A stretch of DNA of 64,000 bases, taken from NCBI GenBank assembly GCA_029204225.1, contig CM055092.1, forward strand, positions 60,391,401 to 60,455,400. The letters are read 5' to 3'. Made by a program: the position numbers and the translations under genes. Under the pieces are notes generated by a model. That model was given only the letters and a program-made list of their open reading frames with translations, was not told the origin of the DNA and did no database searches. The first letter of the stretch is position 1. Each line of letters opens with the position of its first letter. This document shows, piece after piece, positions 22,702-34,799 of the stretch. The stretch comes from Diphasiastrum complanatum. Taxonomy: Eukaryota > Streptophyta > Lycopodiopsida > Lycopodiales > Lycopodiaceae.

Positions 22702-23145
22702 GCTCTGATACCATGTTGAAAAAAGATAAGTTGTATATCAGTCAAATAACTATTTGACAACAATAGTTTGAATGACTGTTTGATATCGATAGTTCAATAG
22801 TCGATAGCAGAAACAATATCTACTGTATTGCTTCATTGCCAATTATTAGAACTTGGATCATAATATCATGAATAATAGAAATAGTTGAGAACAAGACCAG
22901 TCATGAGTCGAATTGTCAAATGCAGTATGTATTGCAAAATGATGAAAAATACATTTGTTGTCTACTCTTATCAAATCTGCTTCAATCGTTATTTGGTAAT
23001 CATCAACAATTGATTTGACTATGTGTCAACATAATACATGAATTTCTGGAGACGATCTCAAAACCTTCGACACTATCTCGACAATGCGAGTAAAACTACA
23101 AAGTAGTTTCACATTACAAAATGATTTCAAGAATGAAATCTAACA
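22702..23145 (-). repeat. Primer site and 5' LTR of the copia relic
   Basis: TGGTATCAGAGC (22713-22702, minus strand) is the standard copia primer site. The LTR is placed at 22714-23145 by its TGTT..AACA ends (432 bp). The upper boundary is an inference, since no second copy was found to confirm it. Confidence 0.65.
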
Positions 23146-23280
23146 ATACTGGCATTGAGAGTTGTAACAAAAGTAGGAAGCCTAGGATGGATATTGTTCA
23201 TTCTCAAATCAAGTTTAGTCTATACTTGTTATTCTTATGATTGGATTGTTAACCTTAGATCTATGTCTCATAAGGAGGTC

Positions 23281-23510
23281 ATAGGCCTAGTTTGATACAT
23301 GAATTAATTTTGATTATGAGGGCTTGGGGCCCTCATGGTAATCATGATTAATGGTTGAGCCCTAAAATCCATGATGGAGGATTTATATAGAACTAATAGT
23401 GATTGATGGTCATTGGTATATGTGGCCCAATTAGGCTATTGATGTGTTACATAGGCCTTGGGGTAGATCTTGGGGCTATAAGTGTAAGGAGAAGCATCTC
23501 CAAGATCCTG
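23281..23510 (+). repeat. LTR-like dispersed repeat, related to 57460-57690
   Basis: Shares an ordered set of phrases with 57460-57690: GGGGCCCT, TCATAATTAATGG-type, a GGCCCA.ATAGGCT block, then a TATAAGT sequence. This looks like two diverged copies of one LTR or promoter-bearing repeat. Ends are not defined. Confidence 0.4.
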
Positions 23511-23779
23511 CTTACAAGACACACACAAAGGAATGACAGTGGAGCCAAACCAGCCAACCATGTAGATGCTACTAATCAATCTCCAGTAGCATCTCCCTCG
23601 TGCCAAAGGATAAGATGTAGGTGTAGAAAAAGAAACTTGGTAATGAATCTTACACCATGAATGTGAGTAGGGTGAGTTTCTCCAAGAGGCAATTGCCCTT
23701 ACTTTACATGTGCATGTGTCCATGCAAGCATACAATAATCCCATACATGCAAGTCATTACTATTGATACTCTGCACCAT

Positions 23780-24800
23780 GCCAATATGTGCAAGAAACTC
23801 AAAATGTGGTGGATGTTGAAATTAGAGCTATCGAAGAAGACTTAAAAGAGGATTTGCTTGTTGAAGACATTGAAGAGGACACAAAGAAGAAGAAAGGAAA
23901 ATCTGAGGATGAGGAGATCATCGGTATCCCACAAAATTTCCATGTCAAAATGCTTTTGACAACCATGTAGCGTCTGAGGATAGTAAGAAATACACCTGCT
24001 CCTTATATACCTCTCTGTAGACTATACATTCATGAGAGTGTCCGTCGAGTAGGACCATTGAAGAAGAATATGAAAGAAACATTCAGAGTGGATGGAAACA
24101 TAGAGGAGAAAGGGTCATATGTTTTATCTTTGCACAGAATTGCTGGGGTTGAAATAAAACTAAATGATGACATCAAGTCATTGTTGGGATCCATTGTGGG
24201 GTGAAATAAATGACTCTTTTGAGCGTGAACTTGCAAAAAAGGTGACTGGTCGGACTTGTCAAATAAAATGTTCCTATGCTGGGATGGTAACCACAGGACA
24301 AAGGTCGTCCTAACCCATGCAATAGCTCCACACATTCGATCTAGGTTAGTTGGGTAGGTTGGATTCACCATCCGATCTTGTTATGTTCATTGTTTTCAAA
24401 ATCCGAGTTGTGATTTTAGAGGACTGAAAAATACTAATATCACAAAGTTAGTTCATTCTATAGAAAAAATTTGTCCCTATCATAGTCAAATATTTTGATA
24501 CTAAAAAACTCTGCATAGACAATGGCCAATGTTTGTTTTACTAGTTTTTGAAAAGTAGTATGAGTGCATATTAAGTGTTATAACCAATTTTCAAGATTCT
24601 TGGGATGAAGCTCTATTGTCGACATTCACTTACGACCCATTTTTCTAAGATGGATTTTATGTCAAATTTAATATATTGATATGTTGTTCTAACTCGCTAG
24701 ACCAAGACTTGTTTTACACTCATCTAATAGTTGGAACAAATTGCTCTGAAATGAAGTTCATTTAGTGAGATTTTTACAGACCCTACTCTTTCATATGCTA
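23780..24800 (+). other. Unidentified decayed coding sequence
   Basis: A 60-codon acidic/Lys-rich frame (23788-23970: VVDVEIRAIEEDLKEDLLVE, then DTKKKKGKSEDEE) is followed, after a stop, by an open stretch at 24010-24200 (YIPLCRLYIHESVRRVGPLK, RVDGNIEEKGSYVLSLHR). A frame change then leads to WDGNHRTKVVLTHAIAPHI. Amino-acid composition is protein-like, but I do not recognise the family. Frameshifts indicate a pseudogene or retroelement fragment. Confidence 0.3.
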
Positions 24801-25799
24801 AAAAAATTGGTCCATTTTTTATGTCCTAAATTGTCTCTTTCGGCCCTTTAGGTCTTTTTAACTAAAGCACTTCGAGTGGATACTATAAGTGATCGAATTA
24901 ATTTGTAATCAACATGTGAACTCCCATTGTAGATGTAAATTAATTGACATTGACAAAGGACCAACCAACTAAAAGAGAGAGAAAGAGAACAAAATGGAGC
25001 GTGAAAGATCAGATCCTGTGACAAAAAGGTTACAAGTATTTTCTTTACGTAAAGCTATCCTCCTTATGACAGACTGAGCAAGATCCAAGGCAGAGTCGGA
25101 AAGAAGAGACAAAGAATGCGCGTGCGCGAGATAATAGCTCGAAGCTGAACGTTCTTGAAGAGGAGGAAAGCACCTGTGAGATTTCATCTCACGGCAGTGC
25201 ACCCTGTTGTTAGATTAATGTGTTCGTGAATTTTGTGCGGTAGATCTGTGAAGCTGTACAGAGGGCAGCTTCATAGTAGAGATCAGGATTGCGGCTGCCT
25301 TGATGCAAGTGTCGAATTATATCTTCGATCTGGCTGTTGGCTTAAACAGTGTATCATGATGATATAGCTTTGAATGGAACAATAGCCACACGTGCTTTCA
25401 TTGGCACTTCCTTAGCCTTTATTTGATCAGGGTTATGTCATGCAAGCGAGTTTTGGTCGAGCGTTTGGACTCTGAAGTTAGCTACATTTACGTGGGTCAT
25501 CTTCTATATTTGCGTGGCAAATCTGCCTCGTGACAGTGTGGTCAAGTTTGAAGAGTATGCAGAAATTGGGGTTTATAAGCAGAAAACTGCCATTTACTTG
25601 ATCCATTGCCTCTTTCTAAGCGTCTCTTGAAGAAGCGTGACTTATTGATATCTGAGTACATTGAGTTGTTGGCTATAGGGTCAACGCATAACGTATTGCA
25701 AGACTTCTAGCGTGGCAGGAAGTTAAAGTATCCTCTTAGCAAACGACAGCAACGGAATCAAAGTTGATCTTAGGGCGAAAGTGATATAAGTTTGTCAAG
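24801..25799 (+). promoter_or_regulatory. Upstream region of the KDEL receptor gene
   Basis: About 1 kb before the receptor ATG. No coding feature is supported. The 5' UTR is probably within this stretch. I cannot fix the transcription start. A short palindrome GTGAGATTTCATCTCAC is at 25172-25188. Confidence 0.3.
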
Positions 25800-28382
25800 A
25801 TGAATGTATTTCGACTTGCCGGTGACATGACACATCTTCTCAGTATTGTGGTTCTACTTCTGAAGATTCACACGATCAAGTCTTGCGCTGGTACATTTCT
25901 TCTTTTTATCAAGTTTCAGTTGGTTCTTGATTTATGGAGCTGCCACTGACATTTTGATCATTGTCGAGATGTCCGTCTCTGTCATCATTTATATGGCCAG
26001 TCTCATTCTGCATCTTAAAACAGGCTTAAGTTCCTCATGAGCCCTAATGACTTACTGCGCTCTCAACTTTTGATTGTTGTTTGCCAGCACAACGGGGAAA
26101 ATGTACTAATTCACACTAATTTTCGGCCATTTTGAACCTAATTATATGGAGTTCTCATGTGTGTAATGTTGGTATATACTAAAAACTGTTTGTATGCCTT
26201 ATATCAAGTTGCAGAGGTTTTTCTTGTATGTCCTAGCTTGTTCATAGAACTCCTGATCTCGAAGAGAGCAAAAGAAGTTCTTTCCAACTCAGCACTTCTC
26301 GAGGCCTGTAGAAACGATTATTGAAAAACAACGCTGGAACTGTGTTTTTGTACGCTTTTGTATTTCCACTTTAGAGGTCCAGTTACATTTTGATCTAATT
26401 AGCGTTGAGTTTCTGAATGCTTTTGTGAGAATTCAATGCATCAAATAGTGTTGGAACTTCAAAAGAGTATTTGTCCATTAAGGAGGTGATACTTGAAAGC
26501 TTTCCAGTTATGTGAGCTCTAACATGCCCGCATATTCATTATTCATCGCCATTGTATGCTGCCGCAGAATACTTCTGGAAAAGATGAAAAGACATTTTAC
26601 TGTTTACTATGTTATATATTAGATGCCTGAGAACGGATTCACTTGTTGGATGAATATATCTGTTATAGGCATTACTGATGCTGGTTTTCGTTATTTGCAG
26701 GGATATCACTTAAAACACAAGAACTCTATGCCCTTGTGTTTGCAACTCGTTATCTTGACCTTTTCACAGATTTTATTTCTGTTTACAACACTGCAATGAA
26801 GGTGATATTTTTGGCAACCTCGTTTTCAATCGTGTGGTACATACGATCACATAAAGCAGTGCGCCGCTCTTATGACAAGGAGCAAGATACATTTAGACAC
26901 TATTTACTGGTTATCCCGTGCTTCATATTGGCTCTTCTTGTTCATGATAAGTTTAATGTTCGCGAGGTAAGCGTCAAAAACTTCAGTTTGTAGAGGTTCG
27001 GGGGATAGTCTTTTAGATTTTACAACAAATAACATTGTCCAATGTTATGGTTCTATACTAGTTTCCGTATTTTTAGCCATTCCTGGAATGCACACCTATT
27101 TTCCTGAACTTCTAGCACGAAACATATAACATATGGCATAGAATTCAAATCAGCTTAAGCTCAGAGGTTCTGCTTGAATGTCTATCAATATATTTTTCAA
27201 ATCTCCTGCCACATATTTTATCATGAGCTTCTTTCTGATTTTTTGGTTACCGTTAATTTGAGTGGGCTCATAAAGATTTCGATACACAGTTTTTCACACT
27301 AAACTCATAGAGATTTAGATACACAGTTTTTCACACTACTCTAACACTCCTTAATGTCCATGTCAATGCACCAGATTTTATGGACGTTTTCTCTATATCT
27401 TGAAGCAGTTGCTATCCTTCCTCAGCTTGTGCTGTTGCAAAGAACAAAGAATGTAGACAATTTGACTGGAAATTATGTCTTCTTACTGGGGTATGTAATA
27501 TGGACTAAGCTATTCTGTTAAAGTCCATTTTCTCATGGGGACGTCTGTGCATTCACATATAGTTTTACTTTACAATTGTCTTTCTGCACATGAATAGGCA
27601 GTTACATAACTTCTAATCAGTCAGTTTATTATCTATGTTCCAAGATTCTTTATAGGTTGGAGTTTCCTTGAATGTAAGTAAAGCCCCACCTTTATATGTC
27701 CTTCAGTAACTAGTTAAGGGCTATCCACTATGAAGTGTTTCATTTCCTCCTCTTTCAAAGATGTTTAAACCCAAGGGCTCTGAGTTGCTACTGTATCTTA
27801 CTGGGATTTGGCCACTTTATGAATTAGCTCAATTTTTTTTCTGAGTCTGTAAGTACCTCTTTTGGATGAATTTAACTTACAGCTTAGAGCTTTAGCATAC
27901 ACCTTAGGCAAGGATTAATAGCTAGGGTTTGTGGATGTTGGTAATTTGTGGTATGGTGACCTCCTGCCAAATGTATTTAGAGCTGTCAAGGCCTCTCAAG
28001 TGACATGTAAGTTTAGATTGTAAATGATTCTCATGTCCACTTAGTGAGAGATATTGTAGGAAATCAGAGTGTCAAGATCCTTCTAACATTATAGGGAGAG
28101 GGTTATGCGCCCTCAAGGAGAGAGAAAGTAGTAGCAATGCTAGAAAGGGAATGAATTACAAATGAATAATGAGTACATATAAATAGGCCTTCCAGGGGCC
28201 TAGACTCTTCCAAACCCTAAGTTTATCCACTACTAATTATAGGGCATCCCCAAAAGTCAAAATAGGGCCCCTTAACATAATTAGACTTTACTTGGACCCA
28301 CGAGTTATTACTAGACCAAAATTGGGTCCAACTTAGCTAAACTAACTTAACATGGTCTAAATCATAGATGCACTTGCCCCCA

Positions 28383-28413
<31 letters not shown>

Positions 28414-29648
28414 GCGGACCCCCTGAGCATTTATTGAAAACCAGAGCAAATAACAACCAAATAGCTATTGAAAATAAGATCTATTTGTGCCCCATCTACT
28501 GCACTTCTGAGAGGCAAAACGCTGGTTTGACCATTGATCTCCTAAAAAAATTTCAGCCATAAGCTATTTTTTCAATTTTTTTTTTTAGTACGATTCTGGT
28601 ATGAGAAACGCGCTCAGAAACACGGTTTCCGAAACGCATCTCCTCAGAAACGCGTTTTTGTGCATCTATGGTCTAAATAATAAACCTAACCCATGGTTAC
28701 ACAAGTGTCGACCTTTTGGGTCAAAGTAACCTATGGGAAACTAACATTATCATTTATTATTTCTAACAGATATCTCATCTATCCACGAACCAACTTAATG
28801 TCTAATCATTTGATGCACTGAACGTGCCAAGAAAATATCCCCACACAGATAATGTTAGAATATTTTGTTGTTTCTCTTATTCGTGGCTAGCCATACTGGC
28901 AGCTATCTTAAGTTGTTAAAGCTATGTTTTCCTTAATCATTCTGTGTCTAAGCACTTATATGTGAATTTTATCAAGCTGAAATTTTTTTGATATCGGTTT
29001 GAAATTTGCTATCAAGATTTTCACGCTGCTCAAGAACTGGGTTTTGGATTGCAGAGCATACCGTGGATTGTACATATTAAACTGGATCTACCGGTTCATG
29101 ATGGAGAGGCATTATCGGCAATGGATTAGTAAGATTAGCTAGAGACCGCACAAGCTTTGCTTCTTAATATTGGACTTGTAAATGTCTAATAAGATTTGAT
29201 TTCTTTTTAGTTATTTTGATGTTCACCATTAGTGTTAATGACTAACCTACTCTAGCAACATGCAGTTCAATCCTTAGTAAGAGGATATCTACTTTAGCCT
29301 TTGGTGCTTTTTGCTATTCTGTTTTTTTTTAATGAAGTTTGTTTGCAGCCGTATTCCTTTTCTCACAATTGTGGTACTTCGCAGCATGGATATCTGGTGT
29401 AGTGCAGACAGCTCTCTATGCAGATTTCTTTTATTTTTATATTAGAAGGTTTGTCTCAACCCAATCTTTTGTACTGTAATTTGTCTCTGAGTTTCTTGGA
29501 CTGCATTAAAGCCTAACACTTGAACCCTTTTTATAAAATGCGTAGTATAACTAACTTACGCTGCTACAGTTGTGATCTTGCATGCGTTCACTGTTTTGTT
29601 GACTCTTGCAGCTGGAAAAACAATGAGAGGCTAAAACTTCCGGAGTAA
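25800..29648 (+). CDS. ERD2: ER lumen protein-retaining (KDEL/HDEL) receptor, complete, six exons
   Basis: Exons are 25800-25890, 26701-26966, 27375-27490, 29055-29128, 29385-29448 and 29612-29648. All introns are GT..AG, and the spliced length is 648 nt, giving 215 aa, the usual length of the family. It starts MNVFRLAGDMTHLLSIVVLL and continues KIHTIKSCAG, SLKTQELYALVFATRYLDLF, RRSYDKEQDTFRHY, NLTGNYVFLLGAYR, ITWISGVVQTALYADFFYFY and SWKNNERLKLPE. These are the conserved seven-helix receptor signatures. The protein retrieves HDEL/KDEL-tagged ER proteins from the Golgi through COPI vesicles. Introns are 810, 408, 1564, 256 and 163 bp. The third carries a hAT-type MITE and a long poly-C run. 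No lesion is seen. Confidence 0.97.
27267..27340. repeat. 37-bp tandem duplication in receptor intron 2
   Basis: A unit beginning CTCATAAAGATTTCGATACA recurs 37 bases later with two or three changes. It contains ACACAGTTTTTCACACTA in both copies. It lies just upstream of exon 3 but outside the splice signals. Confidence 0.8.
28363..28670. mobile_element. hAT-type MITE in receptor intron 3, 308 bp
   Basis: Ends are a perfect 11-bp inverted pair, CATAGATGCAC/GTGCATCTATG. The element is flanked on both sides by GTCTAAAT (28355-28362 and 28671-28678), a perfect 8-bp target duplication as made by hAT transposases. Inside are a poly-C run (about 28387-28413) and several GAAACGCG-type words near the right end. 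There is no coding capacity. The intact target duplication suggests a fairly recent insertion. Confidence 0.85.
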
Positions 29649-29659
29649 GTGGTGCAAAC

Positions 29660-30860
29660 CTCAGAAGTAGCTTTCAGCATTGACATAATAAACCAGGGTT
29701 GAAACATGGGATTGGAGTAGATTTTCATGCAGTTTATGCCTTGGTGAGCTTATTGTACCTCGGCAATTTTGGATAGAAATTAGGAATTCAGTTAAGGTGA
29801 CTGCAGACCCCATAAGGTACTGTTTATCAGCCATTTTTTGTGCACATAACCAACAATGTGAATCACCATCAAGCATAGGTTGTTGGCCTGGACAATGAGA
29901 CCCCTTTGGTCTTCAGCTTCTGCAGCGTTAGTCATTCTTACAGGCTGACAAACTGCAATGTAACCCCCAAATGCTAAGGTAAATTTTTTGATTGCCTTAT
30001 ATACTGACACCGCAAAGCTAACTTTCTTACGCAGCTACAATAATTTTACTCCCGAGTTTCGTCAGGTGCTAACGATGGACAATACAAATTCAGTCTTGGC
30101 TACCTATTCCGATATATACAGTCTTGGCTCTATGCTACTACTTTTGAACTATGTTGACGGTTTTGGCAGTTTACCTCCATTTCAAGCATTGAGACTGAAG
30201 TTACGCCAAGGGAGGCATGTACAACAGTCCAAGCATACATTACTAATCTAGGATTTGACAGACCATGGTTGCTTTTTATTATTGGATTTAATTAATTTGT
30301 AGTCAAAAAGTGAGCAGGAAGCATGTATTAGCCGATACAGTTCTTTGAAATTAAGTCAAAAGACATGTAAGTTGAAAGAATTTTGTGAAAATGGTATGGT
30401 TATGACTTGTATGTAGAAAAAATTGAAGATATCTCAGTTCACCTGCTTTAAAGCTTCTGGGATTTTTCTACCTGCATGCGTTTGTCATTTTGGAGTGGGA
30501 AAATACATCTTTTGAAGGGAATTTGTGTGTGAGGTTAGTTATTGGGCTCCTTCATATTCGTCTTCAATAAACATGGACACCAACCTAATCTACAAGGCCT
30601 GATTTCTTTACATAGCTTTAAGCTACATTTTTTTGAACTTACACTACAATTTCTAGTGGAAATTGTAGCTGGTGGCAGAAAGTGATGAGTACGCAAGCTT
30701 AAGCACATTTTCCACTTTTGGGAGGTTGTTCCAATGAGTGTGCATTTTGAGGGATATTGTGGATGGGAAAATGAGTCAACTGGGTCAAGGGCTCTTCAAT
30801 GACAATCACCGCTATGGTGGGTTTCTCCTTTAGTTTTGCTAGAGGCCAACTAAGCATGAA
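29660..30860. other. Downstream of the receptor gene, nothing recognised
   Basis: Contains the probable 3' UTR of the receptor and AT-rich intergenic sequence. Frames present have no recognisable domain. Confidence 0.35.
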
Positions 30861-30867
30861 TGTGGAA

Positions 30868-30869
<2 letters not shown>

Positions 30870-30927
<58 letters not shown>
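30870..30927. repeat. (CT)29 microsatellite
   Basis: Perfect CT repeat of 58 bases. Open frames across it are artefacts. Confidence 0.98.
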
Positions 30928-30929
<2 letters not shown>

Positions 30930-31559
30930 CACTCGCACGCATGCACGCACGCCTAAGCCATAAAATTATATTGTATGGATTCATCATGCTTCTTCAAAAT
31001 TTCCATAGGTCTAGTAGCACCATTGTATATTATAAAGGATATTTTGTTCCAAGTTTTAGTTCTTTTATGCTATTGTATGGCTTCAACCTCATTCACCAAT
31101 TTGTATCCGTCTCATGATCAATACCTCAAAAATTTGAATTCTAAACTCGGGTGTATCTTTGAATGCCTAAAAAAGTTATCGTACCACAAATTGAAAATTG
31201 CTATAAGCTATCTCCTCAATATAGTGGTCCTTGAAGGAAAGAAAATCCCCAATGGACCATAAACAACTGAACTAATTGAAGTTGAACTTGTTTAGACTAG
31301 CTTAAGTTCCAATGTTCTAGACTTAGGCTTAGAACTAAATAACTTTAAGCCATTACAACATGGTGCAAAGGCCTAAACTTGACTAATCCAGTTCTAGGCT
31401 TAAGTTTGTATCCTTTTCAAGATGGCTCGAATATTCCTTGGAATATCAGCCTACATTATCCCTCTGTCAAAAGATTGGCAGTCTCACGCCAATTGTCGCT
31501 GCCTGTTGTCTTGTCTGGTCTTCCCGCAACTCTGCATTGATGGCGACCCGAATTTTATG

Positions 31560-31830
31560 AACTTCTCTGCCAATCTGTTCCATTCTCTTGAATCAAATTT
31601 TGCCCAAAAACTAGCCAATCTATTGTCTTTGATCTCGACTATCCAGATAAGAAAGTTGAATTACATGTCTGTCAAGATTATATAGTTGGTAAACATGCTA
31701 GGAAATCATTTAGATCAAGCCATCAACATATTGCTAGAGGATTGTTAGATATTGTACATACAGACATTTGTTGTGAGAGTACAATTGATCTCACCACGAA
31801 CAAATCATTCTACTATTACAATGAACTGAG
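31560..31830 (+). mobile_element. Copia pre-integrase/integrase fragment
   Basis: The plus strand reads VCQDYIVGKHARKSFRSSHQ, then GLLDIVHTDICCES, the junction between the zinc-binding pre-integrase domain and the integrase core of copia elements. It breaks up after NKSFYYYN. It is opposite in direction to the gag fragment at 32490-33070, so the two are separate pieces. Confidence 0.75.
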
Positions 31831-31979
31831 ACTTCCTTCATGTATTTTACATTATGATCATTAAACAAGATGAGGACTGAAACTAAACTGAGAAATCATG
31901 TTTAGAATTCAATTACAGAAACTTAGAATGGGAGAAACCATTGTATGTATTTGATGACATGCCAAACAAAAACAAAAAA

Positions 31980-32161
31980 GCAAACATGCAAGCCGACCTA
32001 TCCAAAGAACGTGAACCTATAGCATAACCTATTTGGCATGAAGAAATGTGTAGTTGAAATTGGGGAGGACGCAAACCTACAAGCTGACCTATCCAAAGAA
32101 TGCAAACCACCCTGTAGCATAATTTATTTGGCATAAAGAAGGTATAATTGAAAGTGGAGAT
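31980..32161. repeat. 91-bp imperfect tandem repeat, two units
   Basis: Units at 31980-32070 and 32071-32161 share GACCTATCCAAAGAA, ATTTGGCAT.AAGAA and TAATTGAAA-type blocks with scattered changes. Non-coding. Confidence 0.8.
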
Positions 32162-32489
32162 GGCGGGGGCCAAGGGTTTAGGGAATATAGAGTTAGACCT
32201 TACTCTTTACATAGTCTTTGCCCCTCATGCATCTCATTGTGTAGCTCATCATGATAGTGTCGAGTGACTTTTATAAGCAAGTCCGTAGTAGTAAGTCAAA
32301 CTATAAGGTTGTCATCCTTAGTAACAGTTGTAGGAATACGTCTAGTCTACCCCATCGACTATGACGGCTCTTCAAAATAGCTGGCACATGCACATCAATC
32401 ACGATCTACAGGGCCATTGGTCCCAACGAGGGTTTCATCGAGGAGGGCTTAAACCATGAGGGCAACTTGGATTAAGGGCTATCCCCTGC

Positions 32490-33070
32490 ATTACCTTTGA
32501 GAAGTTTTGGTAAGGCTTTCAAATGGGATATAAAAGTTGAAAATAATAAAAGTTACATCTTGGCAATGTCTTTTGAATAGCAAAACTTTGCACCAAGTTA
32601 GCATGATCATCCAATAAGCCATTAAGAACAACTTGAACAAGCTCCACATCCTTAATGCTTTCACCAATACATGCAGTTCAACATTCAAAGCTTTAAAATT
32701 CAAAACAAAAGCATGAGCAGTTTCATCCTTCTTTTGAAGACTTTGTTTATCTCCTTAGGGTTAGAACCCTAGATGTAACTTGGATTCATAAATCTTCTTC
32801 AAGGTTTCCCAAGCTTCACTAGATGTAGTGCACTTACCAATTTCCTTGAGAAGTTCATTAGTCACAATCATCTTGATCACATGATGACCTTTCTCTCCTA
32901 TCATACCTCAATTGCTCTTGAGGTGACAAAGGTCTCTCCTCCACACCTACAACAATATCCATAAACTCATTCATCTCTAGCAAAGACTCCATCCTCACCT
33001 TTTAAGTTGAATAGTTGCTTAAGGTAAGCCTATCATTGTTTTCCAACATGAAGACACTTTTAGTTGCCAT
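32490..33070 (-). pseudogene. Copia gag fragment
   Basis: The minus strand starts MATKSVFMLENNDRLTLSNYS at 33070, then KVRMESLLEMNEFMDIVVGV, LLKEIGKCTTSSEAWETLKK and FVLNFKALN. It aligns with the gag of the copia element at 16561-15068 (NTSNYSIWKLRMEFVLILQD, REIGSCTTAKEAWDALK). Several stops and frameshifts. The zinc knuckle and pol are missing. Confidence 0.88.
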
Positions 33071-33874
33071 GTTGTAATGACTGATCTTCTTCTTTGAACT
33101 TGTTCCAATGCACCTAGAACTCTCTTGAAAATCAAAAAATGATGACAAGAAGAAATCACAAAGATTTGGAAACAATCTAGCCTTTCTTTTTCTCTCTTCT
33201 ACCAAATCTAACACATAGAATTGATGATATCTTCATCACACTTGATCTATACACAATATAATGAACTTTTACACTCTACTAAGACTGAAACACACTCTTG
33301 AAAAGTCCAACAACTTCAAAATCAAGAGATCCTATCAACTTTAGGGCTTTCACAAAAAAAAAATATTGAATCAAGCAAAGGTATATGCAAAAGCTAGAAT
33401 CTTGATACATCTACCGATAGAATGCAACATCCACAATAATGGGCAATTGTTTTCTCACATTCTAGTAAGTGGATTAAAAAATTGGCCTACTCCAAGTGAT
33501 ATGACCTAAAATGAAGCTAGGATCACAAAGATCCACTTTCTACACTTGAAAATGCTTAATTTGAGATAGAAACCACTCCAACTCCACATAGAATTGATGG
33601 CGCCCTCAAATACACCTCTACATTAGGCAAATCTACCAAATCTAGCCTGCAACCTGCTTTGATACCATGTGAAAAAATCAGATCCAAAACATACTTAATG
33701 GATCAATAGGATCTTGGCTAAGTTTGGGTGCACATCTAGATTCATCCATAATTTAGAAATCATGCATCTACCATGCTAGAACTTGGAAATACATGAAGAT
33801 ATGATAAAAAACACTAGAAAATGATATAGTATTGTCACTATCCGTACAAAATCAGTAGTACACTGTCCTTCACA
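33071..33874 (-). repeat. Copia leader, primer site and putative LTR
   Basis: The primer site TGGTATCAAAGC (33667-33656, minus strand) lies upstream of the gag fragment, with a leader of about 590 bp. An LTR begins at 33668 (TGTGAA). TTCACA at 33869-33874 would give a 207-bp LTR with matching ends, but a longer LTR is equally possible. Confidence 0.5.
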
Positions 33875-34316
33875 TGTGTGGATCCAAGTACAACAAGAAA
33901 AATCACATTCTACGCATTAGAACTCAAGATATCATGAGAAGTATGAAAGAGATGGAAATAGAATCAATATAAAGTAGGTATCAATGGTTAAAAGTGGGTT
34001 GCGATGGAAATCATATTGCAATTTAGTATAGACATGAGCATCTTAATTGGTTTATGTAGCTCTAGTGCACAAGGGTGAGATGATAGTGTCTTCGTGGATG
34101 GGCAAGAATTGAGCATTAGTCATTGATAATGAATGTTAATTTTACTCTAATTGAATTCAATGATAAGGCTTCTAATTAAAGGCCCACTCCCATTGACCCA
34201 AGATTGATTATAAACTTTTGAATATAGCAAGCCCTTACGTAGCATGTCTACATTGGTTTGGACCTACATTGGAGATTGTGGACATGTATTTGAAACCTTA
34301 AGATGAGGGTAAAAAA

Positions 34317-34650
34317 TCTCAGGCCCCATAATTTTGAATTCATTTGAATCTCATTGTAGAGGAGGAGTTTAATGTCTTTAGAAATTAGTGGGGATACGGA
34401 ACCTAGGATCGAATCCTTGTCATTTAAATTGAGGGTGAAAAAAGAGCGTCTTTCTGGGACAAGTCAATGGGGGCCCTAAAAAATCTTAGGTCCCATAATT
34501 TTGAATTCATTTCAATCTCATTGTGGAGGTGGAGTTTAACGTCCTTAGAAATTAGTGGGGACACATTGAAACCTTGCGATTCAAGTTCACAGTGAAAAAA
34601 GAGCATGATTTTGGGACAAGTCAATGAGGGCCCTAAGCCCCATTGATGGG
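34317..34650. repeat. 167-bp tandem repeat, two units
   Basis: The phrase around CCCATAATTTTGAATTCATT recurs at a 167-base spacing, together with TTAGAAATTAGTGGGGA and GGGACAAGTCAATG. A shorter related stretch precedes it. Non-coding. Confidence 0.85.
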
Positions 34651-34799
34651 AAAAAGGGAGCAGAGAGGGAAGGCCATATTTAAACGTGATGCATCCATTT
34701 TCTCTAGTTTTCATAGTAGGAAAGTGTAAGATATATTTATGCAAATTAAGTTATTGCATACAAAACAATCGATAACCCTAGAATGTTAGAAAAATCTCC

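Noticed and set aside
24969-25202. 77-codon minus-strand frame upstream of the KDEL receptor
   Set aside because: No domain, and it lies in probable promoter or 5' UTR sequence of the receptor.
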